A stretch of DNA of 64,000 bases, taken from Chakrabartyella piscis (GTDB lineage Bacteria > Bacillota > Clostridia > Lachnospirales > Anaerotignaceae). A program made the position numbers and the translations under genes. The stretch spans positions 1,488,001-1,552,000 of the forward strand of contig CP092441.1 in assembly GCA_030067835.1 (NCBI GenBank). The letters are read 5' to 3'. The notes under the pieces were generated by a model. The model was not told the origin of the DNA, searched no databases, and was given only the letters and a program-made list of their open reading frames with translations. Positions 1 to 8,905 of the stretch are shown here, piece after piece (position 1 is the first letter of the stretch; every line of letters begins with the position of its first letter).

Positions 1-1280
1 CAAAGAAAACATTGGACATTGCACAGGCGCTTTATGAAAAACGCAAAATGATTACATATCCAAGAACAGATAGTAGATATCTCAGTGATGATATGAAGGG
101 TAAAGTACAGAAAACCATGAATTTGATGGGGAATATGGAAGCCTTCAGCAAATACATTGCTCCATTGCAATCAAAGGGTAATTTAACATTTACCAAACGT
201 TTGGTGGACAATGGCAAAGTGACAGACCACCACGCAATCATACCGACAGATGGCAGATGGAAATTGGATTCTGTGTCAGAAGAAGAACGCAACGTATTCT
301 TATTGGTGGCAGCCAGATTCATTGGTGTATTTTATCCTGCTTATCAATATGAAGTGACAAAAGCGTATTTTACAGTGCAAGAAGATACATTCCTATCCAA
401 AGGGACAGTTGTGACAAATGAAGGTTGGAAAGGTGTAGAAAAAGCATTGATTCCAGCAAAACCATCGAAGAAGAAAGCACAAGAAGAACAAAAATTACCA
501 CCAATTGCAAAGAATCAACTCTTTGATATGGTGAAAACAGAAGTATTGCAAAAGAAAACTACAGCACCGAAACCATATACAGAAAGTAGTTTGTTGTCTG
601 CAATGGAAAATGCAGGACGCTTTGTGGAAGATGAAACCTTGAAGGAACAAATGAAAGATAGCGGACTTGGCACACCAGCAACGAGAGCTGCCATTATAGA
701 ACGTTTGCTTTCTGTTGGATATTTGACTAGAAAAGGCAAAACTTTGATTCCTACAGAAAAAGGTATGGCTTTGATAGCAGTGGTTCCAAAGGAATTGTCA
801 TCACCACAAACCACAGGCAAATGGGAAAAAGGACTTTCTTCCATTGCAAAAGGAACTATGGAAGATGAGAAATTTATGGGAAGCATCAGTCGCTATGTCA
901 GTTTTTTGGTGGGAGATGCCAAGAGTCGCAAAACGGATGTCACCTTCCCAGAAGAAAAAAGAGGTGGCAAAGGAAAACGAACACCTCAAAATACATTGGG
1001 CAAATGCCCAGTATGTAAAAAGGGTGATGTTTTGGAGCATTCCAAAGGATTTTATTGTAGCCAGTGGAAAAGTGGTTGCAAATTTACAGCTTGGAAAGAT
1101 AGCCTCAAAACCAATGGTTTGGAACTGAATGAAACCATGATGAAAGAATTGTTGGAAAAAGGAGAAATTCCCAATATGGATGTGGCATTGTCACAAACAG
1201 GAGAACGTGGAACAGCAAAATTGGTATTTGCCACTGATGGCAGTGGTCGTATAGAAATCAAAGATTTTATGAGAAACTAG
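1..1280 (+). CDS. topB: DNA topoisomerase III, C-terminal part (gene starts before the window)
   Basis: Type IA topoisomerase that cuts one DNA strand and passes another through the gap, resolving recombination and replication intermediates. The reading frame is open from base 3, so 425 residues of the C-terminal part are visible and the TOPRIM domain lies upstream. The motif TYPRTDSRYL holds the catalytic tyrosine (visible residue 19), and DSGLGTPATRAAIIERL matches the conserved helix of topoisomerase III. The tail carries a C4 zinc-ribbon-like segment (CPVC, then CSQWKSGC) typical of bacterial TopB. The TTG at base 12 is not the start, because family homology continues upstream of it. Plasmid and ICE copies of topB exist, but nothing visible here marks this one as mobile. 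Confidence 0.93.
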   Translation, partial: KKTLDIAQALYEKRKMITYPRTDSRYLSDDMKGKVQKTMNLMGNMEAFSKYIAPLQSKGNLTFTKRLVDNGKVTDHHAIIPTDGRWKLDSVSEEERNVFLLVAARFIGVFYPAYQYEVTKAYFTVQEDTFLSKGTVVTNEGWKGVEKALIPAKPSKKKAQEEQKLPPIAKNQLFDMVKTEVLQKKTTAPKPYTESSLLSAMENAGRFVEDETLKEQMKDSGLGTPATRAAIIERLLSVGYLTRKGKTLIPTEKGMALIAVVPKELSSPQTTGKWEKGLSSIAKGTMEDEKFMGSISRYVSFLVGDAKSRKTDVTFPEEKRGGKGKRTPQNTLGKCPVCKKGDVLEHSKGFYCSQWKSGCKFTAWKDSLKTNGLELNETMMKELLEKGEIPNMDVALSQTGERGTAKLVFATDGSGRIEIKDFMRN

Positions 1281-1330
1281 TAGGTAGGGGCTTGCACCTG
1301 TCGTTTCATAGATAGAAGGAGAAGATAAAA

Positions 1331-2608
1331 ATGGGTAATATGTATCAAGAAATGGGAATTTGCAAAGAAGTAGAAGATTTTTGTCAAGATATTGCAAAGG
1401 ATTTGGCGGAACGTTTTACAGAAATTGATCGAATTGCAGAACAAAATCAAATGAAAGTCATCCATGCAATGCAAAAAGAAAGAGTGGATGCAACTTGTTT
1501 TGCTGGCACCACAGGTTATGGGTATAACGATATGGGACGTGACACCTTGGAAAAGGTATATGCATCTTGTTTCCATACAGAAGCGGCTTTGGTGCGTCCA
1601 CAAATCACTTGTGGTACACATGCTTTGGCAATTGCATTGTCTGCAAACTTGTTGCCAGGAGATGAACTGTTATCTCCAGTAGGCAAACCTTATGATACAT
1701 TGGAGCGTATCATTGGTATCACAGAATCACCTTGTTCTTTGGCAGAATATGGCGTTTCTTATCGTCAAGTGGATTTGCTTTTGGATGGCACTTTTGATTA
1801 TGATAACATTGCAAAAGCCATTACAGATAAAACAAAATTGGTCACCATTCAACGTTCCAAAGGATACCAAATGCGACCTACATTTTCGGTAAAACAAATT
1901 GGTGAACTGATTGCTTTCATCAAAAAAATCAAACCATCTGTCATTTGTATGGTGGATAATTGTTATGGTGAATTTGTAGAAGAAATGGAACCATCTGATG
2001 TAGGAGCAGATATGATGGTAGGCTCTTTGATTAAAAATCCAGGTGGCGGTTTGGCACCCATTGGCGGATATATTTGTGGTATTCAAGCTTGTATCGATCG
2101 TTGTGCATATCGTTTGTCTGCACCAGGTTTGGGTCAAGAAGTAGGTGCCAGCTTAGATGTGATGCGTTCTTTGTACCAAGGATATTTCCTTGCTCCCAAT
2201 GTGGTTTCTGGAGCAATCAAAGGCGCTATTTTTGCAGCCAATATTTATGAAAAACTAGGATTTAAGGTGATTCCAAATAGCACAGAATCCAGACACGATA
2301 TCATCCAAGCAGTGGAATTGGGGACTGCTGAAGGGGTCATTGCATTTTGTGAAGGTATTCAAAAAGCAGCACCTGTGGATAGCTATGTGACTCCAGAACC
2401 TTATGCAATGCCAGGATATGTTTCAGATGTCATTATGGCAGCTGGTGCTTTCATCCAAGGTTCATCCATTGAACTCAGTGCAGATGCTCCCATTAGAGAA
2501 CCATATGCAGTCTTTTTCCAAGGCGGTTTGACTTGGTATCACGCAAAATTGGGGATTATGATGTCTTTGCAAAGATTGTATGAAAAAGGCTTGGTGGAGC
2601 TTGTATGA
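1331..2608 (+). CDS. PLP-dependent methionine gamma-lyase family protein (aluminium-resistance type)
   Basis: Member of the fold-type I PLP enzymes annotated as methionine gamma-lyase family or aluminium resistance protein (YnbB type). 425 residues, the usual length. The segment GSLIKNPGGGLAPIGGY contains the predicted PLP-binding lysine (near residue 235), and MVDNCYGEF carries the aspartate expected to pair with the pyridine ring. GAAGGAGAAGATAAAAATG fixes the start. The physiological substrate of this branch is not settled; the family name is by similarity. Its stop overlaps the start of the downstream ACT protein by 4 bases, so the two are translationally coupled. Confidence 0.85.
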   Translation: MGNMYQEMGICKEVEDFCQDIAKDLAERFTEIDRIAEQNQMKVIHAMQKERVDATCFAGTTGYGYNDMGRDTLEKVYASCFHTEAALVRPQITCGTHALAIALSANLLPGDELLSPVGKPYDTLERIIGITESPCSLAEYGVSYRQVDLLLDGTFDYDNIAKAITDKTKLVTIQRSKGYQMRPTFSVKQIGELIAFIKKIKPSVICMVDNCYGEFVEEMEPSDVGADMMVGSLIKNPGGGLAPIGGYICGIQACIDRCAYRLSAPGLGQEVGASLDVMRSLYQGYFLAPNVVSGAIKGAIFAANIYEKLGFKVIPNSTESRHDIIQAVELGTAEGVIAFCEGIQKAAPVDSYVTPEPYAMPGYVSDVIMAAGAFIQGSSIELSADAPIREPYAVFFQGGLTWYHAKLGIMMSLQRLYEKGLVELV

Positions 2609-2973
2609 TGCAACTACAAGTATTGCAACAAGAATTTGCAGTGTGTAAAGTAGAAGATTTATCTCTTGTGGATATGACAGATACGTTTTGTTTCATTGGC
2701 AAAACAGATGCAGAGATTTCTTTGGTTTGTGATGTAAGAAAAGTACCATCCAATACAATAGAAGTGGATTCTGGTTGGAAATGTTTGCGTATCCAAGGTG
2801 TTTTGGATTTTGGATTGGTTGGAATTTTGGCAAAGATTGCAATGGTTTTGGCTGAAGTAGAGGTGCCTATTTTTGCAGTCTCCACCTTTAATACAGATTA
2901 TGTATTGACCAAAACAGAACATTTCCAAAAAGCAATTGTAACTTTGCAACAAAATGGATATGAAATTGTATAA
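2605..2973 (+). CDS. ACT domain protein (CASTOR/ACT_7-like)
   Basis: 122-residue protein resembling the stand-alone ACT-domain proteins of the ACT_7/CASTOR type, which bind small ligands, usually amino acids. The C-terminal half (GVLDFGLVGILAKIAMVL, then IFAVSTFNTDYVLTK) has the beta-alpha-beta pattern with the glycine-rich ligand loop. It starts at an ATGATG that overlaps the TGA of the preceding PLP enzyme. A sensory or regulatory role towards that enzyme's amino-acid substrate is my inference from the overlap. A strong terminator follows. Confidence 0.75.
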   Translation: MMQLQVLQQEFAVCKVEDLSLVDMTDTFCFIGKTDAEISLVCDVRKVPSNTIEVDSGWKCLRIQGVLDFGLVGILAKIAMVLAEVEVPIFAVSTFNTDYVLTKTEHFQKAIVTLQQNGYEIV

Positions 2974-2992
2974 TCAATCAAATAGATAAAAC

Positions 2993-3030
2993 AAAGGCGT
3001 ATACTCGTTTGCATGGAGTATACGCCTTTT
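2993..3030. terminator. Rho-independent terminator after the lyase-ACT operon
   Basis: Perfect inverted repeat AAAGGCGTATACTC / GAGTATACGCCTTT with a 9-base loop and a T-run. The complementary A-run on the other side means it could also serve the convergent Ca2+ ATPase gene. Confidence 0.85.
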
Positions 3031-3050
3031 ATACTATATGTTTGCCTTTT

Positions 3051-3076
3051 GTAGGGGGGATTCTATATCCACCCGC
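3051..3076. repeat. TGTAGGGG-family hairpin repeat
   Basis: GTAGGGGGGATTC followed by a complementary ATCCACCC arm. Nearly the same sequence recurs at 39367-39394. It sits between convergent genes. Confidence 0.6.
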
Positions 3077-3086
3077 TGTCTATGCA

Positions 3087-5729
3087 TTATTTTTGGTGAA
3101 TCACAGCTTTTCGAATCAAATCCACAGGAATCATAGTAGCAGCCAAAACAAAGACCACAACCCATCCTTGGATTCCAAATGGAACACAACTGAACATTGC
3201 ACCAATCCATTGACAAACCACAAATGGAACAGCAGCAGCATTGACAATCAACGCTTGGATTGCAATGATACCGATGAATACTTGCATAAATCCGGGATTG
3301 TCACCTAAATTGCGGAAGATACCAAAACCGTCATCACGCACATTGAACCCATTGAACAAAGCACCTACAATGAACAAAACGAAATATGCAGTCAAATGTT
3401 GTGCTTCATTTGCAAAGAAATTGGCAAAGAAGGGTAGTTTCAAGAAAGCAAAGCTAACCAAAATCATCCAAGCACCCATAGTGAGAATTTGCATCAACAT
3501 TTCTTTACTGATGATACCATCGTTTTTATTTCGTGGTTTTTCATCCATATATTTTTCCAAAGCAGGTTCGTTACCAAGCATAATGGCACCCAAACCATCC
3601 ATAACCAAGTTGACAAAGAGCAAATGGGTTACTTTGAGTGGTTCACCAACTCCAAGGAAAGGTGCAATGGCACTGACTACAACAGCCACAACATTGATCA
3701 CCAATTGGAACTTGCAGAATTTCAAAATATTATGATAAATGGTTCTACCATACCAAATGGCATTTCTAATGGATGCAAAGTTATCATCCAAAATAACGAT
3801 TTTACCAGCTTCTTTTGCTGCTTCGGTACCGCTACCCATTGCAAAACCAACATCAGCACGTTTCAGAGCTGGAGAATCGTTGACACCATCACCTGTCATA
3901 CCCACCACAAGGTTCATTTCTTGACACAAACGTACCATACGAGATTTATCCGTTGGCAATGCACGAGCAATGACACGAATACGTGGTATGATGGCTTTGA
4001 CTTCTTCATCGGTCATTTCGCCAAGCATAGCAGAGGATAGGGTTACGTCAGTGTCACTGGTTACAAGACCAGCATCCTTTGCAATGGCAACAGCTGTTTC
4101 CAAACGGTCACCTGTAATCATAACCACTTGTACACCAGCATCTTGTACATCAATAATGGCGTCTCTTGCTTCTGCACGCACATCATCACGAATCCCAACC
4201 AAACCAATGATAACGATATTTTCATGGATTTTATCTTTTTCCATAGTTTGTTCTACATATCCAAAGGACAACACACGCATTGCTTTTGTAGCCAAACCAT
4301 CAATTTTGGCATTGAGAACTGCAAAATCTACAGGTTGGATGTTGCCATCTTTGTCCATATATTTGCAATTTTCTTTCAAAAGACGTTCAGGAGCCCCTTT
4401 GTAGTATGTTCTACCAGCAATTTCTGCTTGGCTAAACTTATTTGCAGAATTGAAACTTTGGGAAGCAGAAACCACAATGCTTGTGTCTGTTTTCATTTTG
4501 TTGTAAGTTTCTTCACCAATGAATTTCATAAGTGCTTGGTCTGTTGGATTGCCACCAATGACCATATGTCGATCATCAAACATAGATTGTGTGTTTTTTG
4601 CAATTGCCAAAGTAAGAGGTGTATTCAAAACATCACAAGATTGGATGTCTACATTTTCACCATCAGCAGTGAAGAACTCAACCACTTCCAACATACCTTT
4701 TGTGATGGTACCCGTTTTGTCACTGAACAAGATATTCAAAGCACCAGCAGTTTCAATGCCTTCTGCTTTACGTACAAGAACGTTGTGATCCAACATTTTG
4801 CTTGTATTTTGCATCAAAACCAAAGAAATCATCAGTGGCAAACCTTCTGGAACTGCACATACAATAATGACAACAGCCAAAGCCACAGCATCTACAAAAT
4901 CAGTCAAGATGATAGGGATTTCTTGGGCAAAGTAAATGGAAGGACCACCAGCCATCATAATGAAATGAATCACATACAAAGCAGCAATTGCAATGGCACC
5001 AATATATCCAAAGGTGGAAATTTGATGTGCCAATTTAGCCATTTTGATTTTGAGAGGGGAATCTGGCTCTGCATCTTGCATTTCTTCTGCCATTTTACCC
5101 ATCATGGTTTGCAAACCAACACGTCGAACATCCAAAACACCCTCACCATCAAAGACAACAGTTCCTCTAAACAAGGAATGGGCATCCACAAAAGTATCAC
5201 CAGATAGCTTTTCTGCCATTTGGAAGGAATCATCAGCTGGTGTTTTTTTACATTCTTCTGTTTCGCCATTGAGAGCAGAATTGTCGATGGTAAAACCACC
5301 AGAAATCATAACACCATCTGCTGGCACTTTATCGCCTGATTGCAACAAAACTTGATCCCCAACTACAACAGCATCCACATCAATAACAGTGATTTGACCA
5401 TTGCGATATACCTTACATTGGTCTTTTTTGGCATCGTTTTTCAATTGTCTATACTTGGTATCACTGGCAACGCCTGTTTTTGCAGTGACAAAAGCCACAA
5501 TCAAAATTGCAAGAGCAGTACCAGCTGGTTCATAAATTTCAGAATAGCCAAAGAAGAACATGACCATCATCAAAATAGCAATCACCAACAATACACGAAT
5601 CATTGGATCGCCAAAGGTTTTCTTAAATTCTTGCAAAAACGTAGTAGGTTCTGATTCCGGAATTGCATTGGAGCCGTTTTGCTTTCGTGAAAGTTCCACT
5701 TCTGGATCTGTTAAACCGTTAATTTTCAT
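3087..5729 (-). CDS. Calcium-transporting P-type ATPase (PMCA-like, P2B)
   Basis: Membrane pump that uses ATP to export Ca2+ from the cytoplasm. 880 residues from the chosen start. Landmarks: CAVPEGLPL in M4 (near residue 292), the phosphorylation motif SDKTGTITKG (Asp near 337), the nucleotide-binding YYKGAPERLL, MITGDRLETA, and the hinge MTGDGVNDSPALKRADVGFAMG. The actuator loop reads NGET where TGES is usual. I start at ATG 5729, which sits 7 bases after AAGGAG; an in-frame TTG at 5744 lies within that ribosome site. PEGLP plus the overall motif set point to Ca2+, although closely related P2 pumps for other cations cannot be excluded. Own promoter at 5800-5827. Confidence 0.9.
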   Translation of the reverse strand: MKINGLTDPEVELSRKQNGSNAIPESEPTTFLQEFKKTFGDPMIRVLLVIAILMMVMFFFGYSEIYEPAGTALAILIVAFVTAKTGVASDTKYRQLKNDAKKDQCKVYRNGQITVIDVDAVVVGDQVLLQSGDKVPADGVMISGGFTIDNSALNGETEECKKTPADDSFQMAEKLSGDTFVDAHSLFRGTVVFDGEGVLDVRRVGLQTMMGKMAEEMQDAEPDSPLKIKMAKLAHQISTFGYIGAIAIAALYVIHFIMMAGGPSIYFAQEIPIILTDFVDAVALAVVIIVCAVPEGLPLMISLVLMQNTSKMLDHNVLVRKAEGIETAGALNILFSDKTGTITKGMLEVVEFFTADGENVDIQSCDVLNTPLTLAIAKNTQSMFDDRHMVIGGNPTDQALMKFIGEETYNKMKTDTSIVVSASQSFNSANKFSQAEIAGRTYYKGAPERLLKENCKYMDKDGNIQPVDFAVLNAKIDGLATKAMRVLSFGYVEQTMEKDKIHENIVIIGLVGIRDDVRAEARDAIIDVQDAGVQVVMITGDRLETAVAIAKDAGLVTSDTDVTLSSAMLGEMTDEEVKAIIPRIRVIARALPTDKSRMVRLCQEMNLVVGMTGDGVNDSPALKRADVGFAMGSGTEAAKEAGKIVILDDNFASIRNAIWYGRTIYHNILKFCKFQLVINVVAVVVSAIAPFLGVGEPLKVTHLLFVNLVMDGLGAIMLGNEPALEKYMDEKPRNKNDGIISKEMLMQILTMGAWMILVSFAFLKLPFFANFFANEAQHLTAYFVLFIVGALFNGFNVRDDGFGIFRNLGDNPGFMQVFIGIIAIQALIVNAAAVPFVVCQWIGAMFSCVPFGIQGWVVVFVLAATMIPVDLIRKAVIHQK

Positions 5730-5799
5730 TATATTCTCCTTCAATTGGCTTCTTATCGCATTTCTATTCTTTCCATAAATTACATCACATATTCATTAC

Positions 5800-5827
5800 A
5801 TTATACTCCATTCAAAACGAATGTCAA
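5800..5827 (-). promoter_or_regulatory. Sigma-A promoter of the Ca2+ ATPase gene
   Basis: On the minus strand TTGACA, 16 bases, TATAAT, both hexamers perfect, about 75 bases ahead of the start codon. Confidence 0.8.
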
Positions 5828-5940
5828 TGATATTCCTATTGATGTGTATCTTGCAAAAATGTCTGAAAAGGTTGATATTGCGTGGTTTTTGAGGTTTTGG
5901 GTAATTCTTTCAGTATTCTTAAGCTATCAAATGGATAAAG

Positions 5941-5969
5941 AAAACATCCCCAACCATTGTGAGGATGTT
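5941..5969 (-). terminator. Terminator downstream of the MFS gene
   Basis: Read on the minus strand: AACATCC, 13-base loop, GGATGTT followed by TTC. It lies beyond the repeat remnant at 5999-6042. Confidence 0.55.
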
Positions 5970-5998
5970 AGAAAGCCAAAAAAACTCATTATCTTTTC

Positions 5999-6042
5999 AG
6001 CGTCGCAGACTTTAATCCGCAGACGGAATCCTGATTTCAAGT
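5999..6042 (-). repeat. Internally deleted copy of the 3'-UTR structured repeat
   Basis: On the minus strand, 7 bases after the MFS stop, the sequence joins ACTTGAAATCAGG directly to ATTCCGTCTGCGG and ends GTCTGCGACGCT. These are two pieces of the longer repeat at 26777-26935, fused where both carry ATT, with roughly 94 bases of the middle missing. The 5' hairpin of the full-length copies is also absent. Confidence 0.75.
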
Positions 6043-6049
6043 TAGTATA

Positions 6050-7276
6050 TTATGCCTTTTGTTCTTTTGGAACTAGGGATGCAACATATAAATTACCGAG
6101 TGATAAGAATGCTGCAAAGAAGAATACCCATTGTGGACCAAATTGCACCCAGATGAAACCACTGATTTGTGCTGCAACAATGGAAACCAAGTGATCCAAA
6201 CTCAAACCGGTGGACAATGCACCAGTTACATCTTCTGGTTGTACTGCAACGCTACGCAAATACACAGATTTGATGATACCCACTTGCATAGACAAACGAT
6301 CCAAAACGAATAGGGTATATACCACAAGAGCAGCCCATTTTGCATCAGGGAACCAGTTGTCAGAAATGCTCCAAACCACAAAACCATATAAGCTATATAC
6401 AAAAATAAAGCTCAAAGCATCCAGATACATCATAAAACGAATCCCTTTGGTATCAATCCATTTTCCAACATAGCGGAAGAAGAACATACCTAAGAAACCA
6501 GCCAAAATAATCAACAGTGACATGGTATCGGCACCTTTTGCCAACAAATCAATGACAACCCAAGAGCCAAATACATAAGCAATTTGTTTTTGTACACCAT
6601 TTAAAATGGTAAGAATGTAATATAATTTATATTCTTTACGCAATACAAAAGAGAATTTTTTCTTTGTGGAGGACTTCAAAGTGCCTTTTGTTTCTTGCAA
6701 TAAATGATAAGCTACAATGGTTGCACCAACAAAAGCAATACAAGCCAACAGAAATACCCATTTGATATCTGATTGGAAAGAAAGCCAATTCATACGAAAT
6801 CCAATAAACGCAACCAAACCTGAAACAAAAGTAAAAGCAGTTTTTGTACTACCATATTGACCAACACGTTTGCCTACATGTTCAGGTTCTGCCAAAGACA
6901 TACCAATGGAGTCAGACAATGGCATAAACAAATGCATCCCCAAAGAGTAGATGAATAAAAAAATCAACATAATGGTAAAAGATGGTGTAAAGATACCCAA
7001 AATCAAAAGACCAATACTTGCCAAAACTTGTGCAATCAATGCGATACGCATATCACCCAAAAAGGAAAGCAAGGCGATTACAACGACACAAAGCATCCCT
7101 GGTAATTCACGGGGAAACTCAATAAAAGCACGTTGTATTGCATCTACAAAATACACTTCTTTGTAATAATTGGACAAAACAGCATCACACAAACCATTAC
7201 CAAAGGCAACAAATGCCACCAATAAAATAAACAATGCAATTTTACGATTGCCAAAATATTTCACCAATATCCCCAC
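6050..7276 (-). CDS. Major facilitator superfamily transporter
   Basis: Polytopic inner-membrane carrier of about 408 residues with around twelve hydrophobic segments, compatible with the MFS fold; the substrate cannot be read from the sequence. The central loop KETKGTLKSSTKKKFSF separates the two six-helix halves. I take the GTG at 7276 as the start because GAGGAG lies 8 bases before it; an ATG at 7333 has no ribosome site and would add 19 uncharacteristic residues. Same strand as rsmH upstream (136 bases away). Ends beside a deleted copy of the structured repeat and a terminator. Confidence 0.75.
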   Translation of the reverse strand: MGILVKYFGNRKIALFILLVAFVAFGNGLCDAVLSNYYKEVYFVDAIQRAFIEFPRELPGMLCVVVIALLSFLGDMRIALIAQVLASIGLLILGIFTPSFTIMLIFLFIYSLGMHLFMPLSDSIGMSLAEPEHVGKRVGQYGSTKTAFTFVSGLVAFIGFRMNWLSFQSDIKWVFLLACIAFVGATIVAYHLLQETKGTLKSSTKKKFSFVLRKEYKLYYILTILNGVQKQIAYVFGSWVVIDLLAKGADTMSLLIILAGFLGMFFFRYVGKWIDTKGIRFMMYLDALSFIFVYSLYGFVVWSISDNWFPDAKWAALVVYTLFVLDRLSMQVGIIKSVYLRSVAVQPEDVTGALSTGLSLDHLVSIVAAQISGFIWVQFGPQWVFFFAAFLSLGNLYVASLVPKEQKA

Positions 7277-7411
7277 AGAAAATCTCCTCTCAAAAAAGAA
7301 CCCCTTGTTATATACTATATGTTTATGGCTCATACATAGTTCGTTTTGTATGGAAACAGATACAACCTATTGCGTTATATCGTACTATCAAATTCCACAA
7401 AAGTCAACAAT

Positions 7412-8458
7412 TTATGCCATAATAGCCCAACGCATTTTTGTAGATCTTGCACGTGGATTACGGTTGCATTCTGTAGCAGATGGACGTACAACATCCTTTG
7501 CCACTTCCAAGTAAATTCCTTGTTTCTCCAATTCCTTGAAGGACTTTTTGACAAGTCGGTCTTCACCTGAATGGAAGGTTAGAATAGCAACACGTCCATT
7601 TTTTGCCAAAATCAAAGGCAATTTTTCAAGGAAGGTGTGAAGTACTTCAAATTCTTGGTTAACATCAATACGCAATGCTTGAAAAGTACGTTGACAGGAT
7701 TTTTTAATTGCTTCTTTGCGTTCTTTTTCTGGGATGAAGAATAGAGCACCTTCAATGGCTTCTTTCAAAGCAGTTGTGGTTTCTATTTTCTTGCCTTTTT
7801 TCAAAGTGGAAATGATTTTTCTGGCAATTTGTTCTGCATAAGGTTCATCTGCATTTTCAATGAGCATTCCAGTCAATTCTTCTAAGTCGATATTTTGCAA
7901 ACGTTCGGCTGCTGAAATGCCTCTTTGTGGGTTCAAACGCAAATCCAATGGACCTTCTACTTTGAAGGAAAATCCACGTTCAGGATTATCAATTTGCATG
8001 GATGAAACACCAAGGTCTGCCAAGATGTAATCGAATTTGCCTGTTGTTTCAATTAAAGTTTCGATTTCTGCAAAGTTCATGTGATGGATGGTCAAAATTT
8101 CTTCTCCATAACCCAAATCTAACAAACGTTTTTTTGTTTTTTCAATTTCGATGGGGTCAATGTCCAAAGCATGGTGATGACCTTTACCATGTAAACATTT
8201 CATCATTTCTAAGGTGTGTCCACCAAAACCGAGGGTAGCATCCAAACCAATTTGACCTTCTTGAATCTGCAAGAAATCCAAAATTTCATTGACCATAATG
8301 GAAATGTGTGTACCAGCAGGGGTACTGCCTTTGGAAATCACTTTTTCTACCACATCTTTGTATTTTTCTGGTTGGTGTTCTTTGTATTTTTCACTGAATT
8401 TTTTTGGATGTGTACCGCTGTATCGTACACGGCGCTTGTGTTCTTTCTTTTCTTCCAT
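7412..8458 (-). CDS. rsmH: 16S rRNA (cytosine-1402-N4)-methyltransferase-type enzyme, extended form
   Basis: SAM-dependent methyltransferase of the RsmH/MraW family, which methylates C1402 in the decoding centre of 16S rRNA. Family motifs: DATLGFGGHT (SAM loop, offset by an N-terminal tail), YILADLGVSSMQIDNPERGF, and RNPRARSTKMR near the C-terminus. At 348 residues it is about 35 longer than ordinary RsmH. The extra part is a basic N-terminal stretch (RRVRYSGTHPKKFSEKY). The usual PLDMRM motif reads PLDLRLNPQRG. It is not beside mraZ/ftsL in a dcw cluster. It may be a second RsmH paralogue, so the exact target is inferred. Confidence 0.8.
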   Translation of the reverse strand: MEEKKEHKRRVRYSGTHPKKFSEKYKEHQPEKYKDVVEKVISKGSTPAGTHISIMVNEILDFLQIQEGQIGLDATLGFGGHTLEMMKCLHGKGHHHALDIDPIEIEKTKKRLLDLGYGEEILTIHHMNFAEIETLIETTGKFDYILADLGVSSMQIDNPERGFSFKVEGPLDLRLNPQRGISAAERLQNIDLEELTGMLIENADEPYAEQIARKIISTLKKGKKIETTTALKEAIEGALFFIPEKERKEAIKKSCQRTFQALRIDVNQEFEVLHTFLEKLPLILAKNGRVAILTFHSGEDRLVKKSFKELEKQGIYLEVAKDVVRPSATECNRNPRARSTKMRWAIMA

Positions 8459-8531
8459 GGGGAACCTCTTTCTTTATATATTTTGAATTTTTTCTAGTAT
8501 GCTTGTTTTGTATAGTAACGTCTGCTATTTT

Positions 8532-8707
8532 GTAGGGGTGACGTTTCGTCATCCGTTGTTACAATTAGAAATTAATGTTTTGTGGCATTTCATGGAGAGA
8601 TGTCGAGGACGCCATCCCCTACAAAAGCATACGCCAACGCACTGTCATTCAGAGGAGCATAGCGACGAAGAATCTTGGTTTCGATTGATCCGTGAATCAA
8701 TCCTACA
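8532..8707. repeat. Cluster of intergenic repeats (TGTAGGGG hairpins plus CATTCAGAGGA unit)
   Basis: Three palindromic units: GTAGGGGTGACG/CGTCATCC at 8532-8556, an inverted unit GATGTCGAGGACGCCATC...CCTACA at 8599-8623, and ATTGAT...ATCAAT...CCTACA at 8684-8707. Between the last two is a CTGTCATTCAGAGGAGC unit ending GACGAAGAATCTTGG. The 8599-8707 stretch closely matches 35669-35779 in the same orientation. It fills most of the rsmH-plsC gap. Confidence 0.75.
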
Positions 8708-8806
8708 AATGCATATTTCATTTGAAACACTTCAAAATCTTCACTATTCACTCTTAGTTCTTCACTATATTGTATATCTTATTGATTTTACAACAAAAAA
8801 TGTGAT

Positions 8807-8834
8807 TTTACAATGATGTTTTCTGTGATATAAT
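8807..8834 (+). promoter_or_regulatory. Promoter of plsC
   Basis: TTTACA, 16 bases, TATAAT, with an extended -10 TG. A direct repeat of GATTTTACAA overlaps the -35 region and could be an operator; the regulator is unknown. Confidence 0.65.
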
Positions 8835-8905
8835 AAATCTATTGTAACTTTAGTAAAATGAGAGTGCAACCATACACTTGGTTGATATATTCAAGGAGGG
8901 TTTAT

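Noticed and set aside
1281..1305. GTAGGTAGGGGCTTGCACCTG after topB as another TGTAGGGG unit
   Set aside because: The arms pair poorly and the core is incomplete; similarity may be chance.
3489..5207. Long plus-strand open frames (183 and 359 residues) opposite the Ca2+ ATPase
   Set aside because: They lie wholly antisense to a well-supported P-type ATPase, lack ribosome sites and have composition typical of the reverse strand.
8499..8816. 105-residue plus-strand frame before plsC
   Set aside because: It runs through the hairpin and CATTC repeats; apparent protein sequence is the translated repeat.
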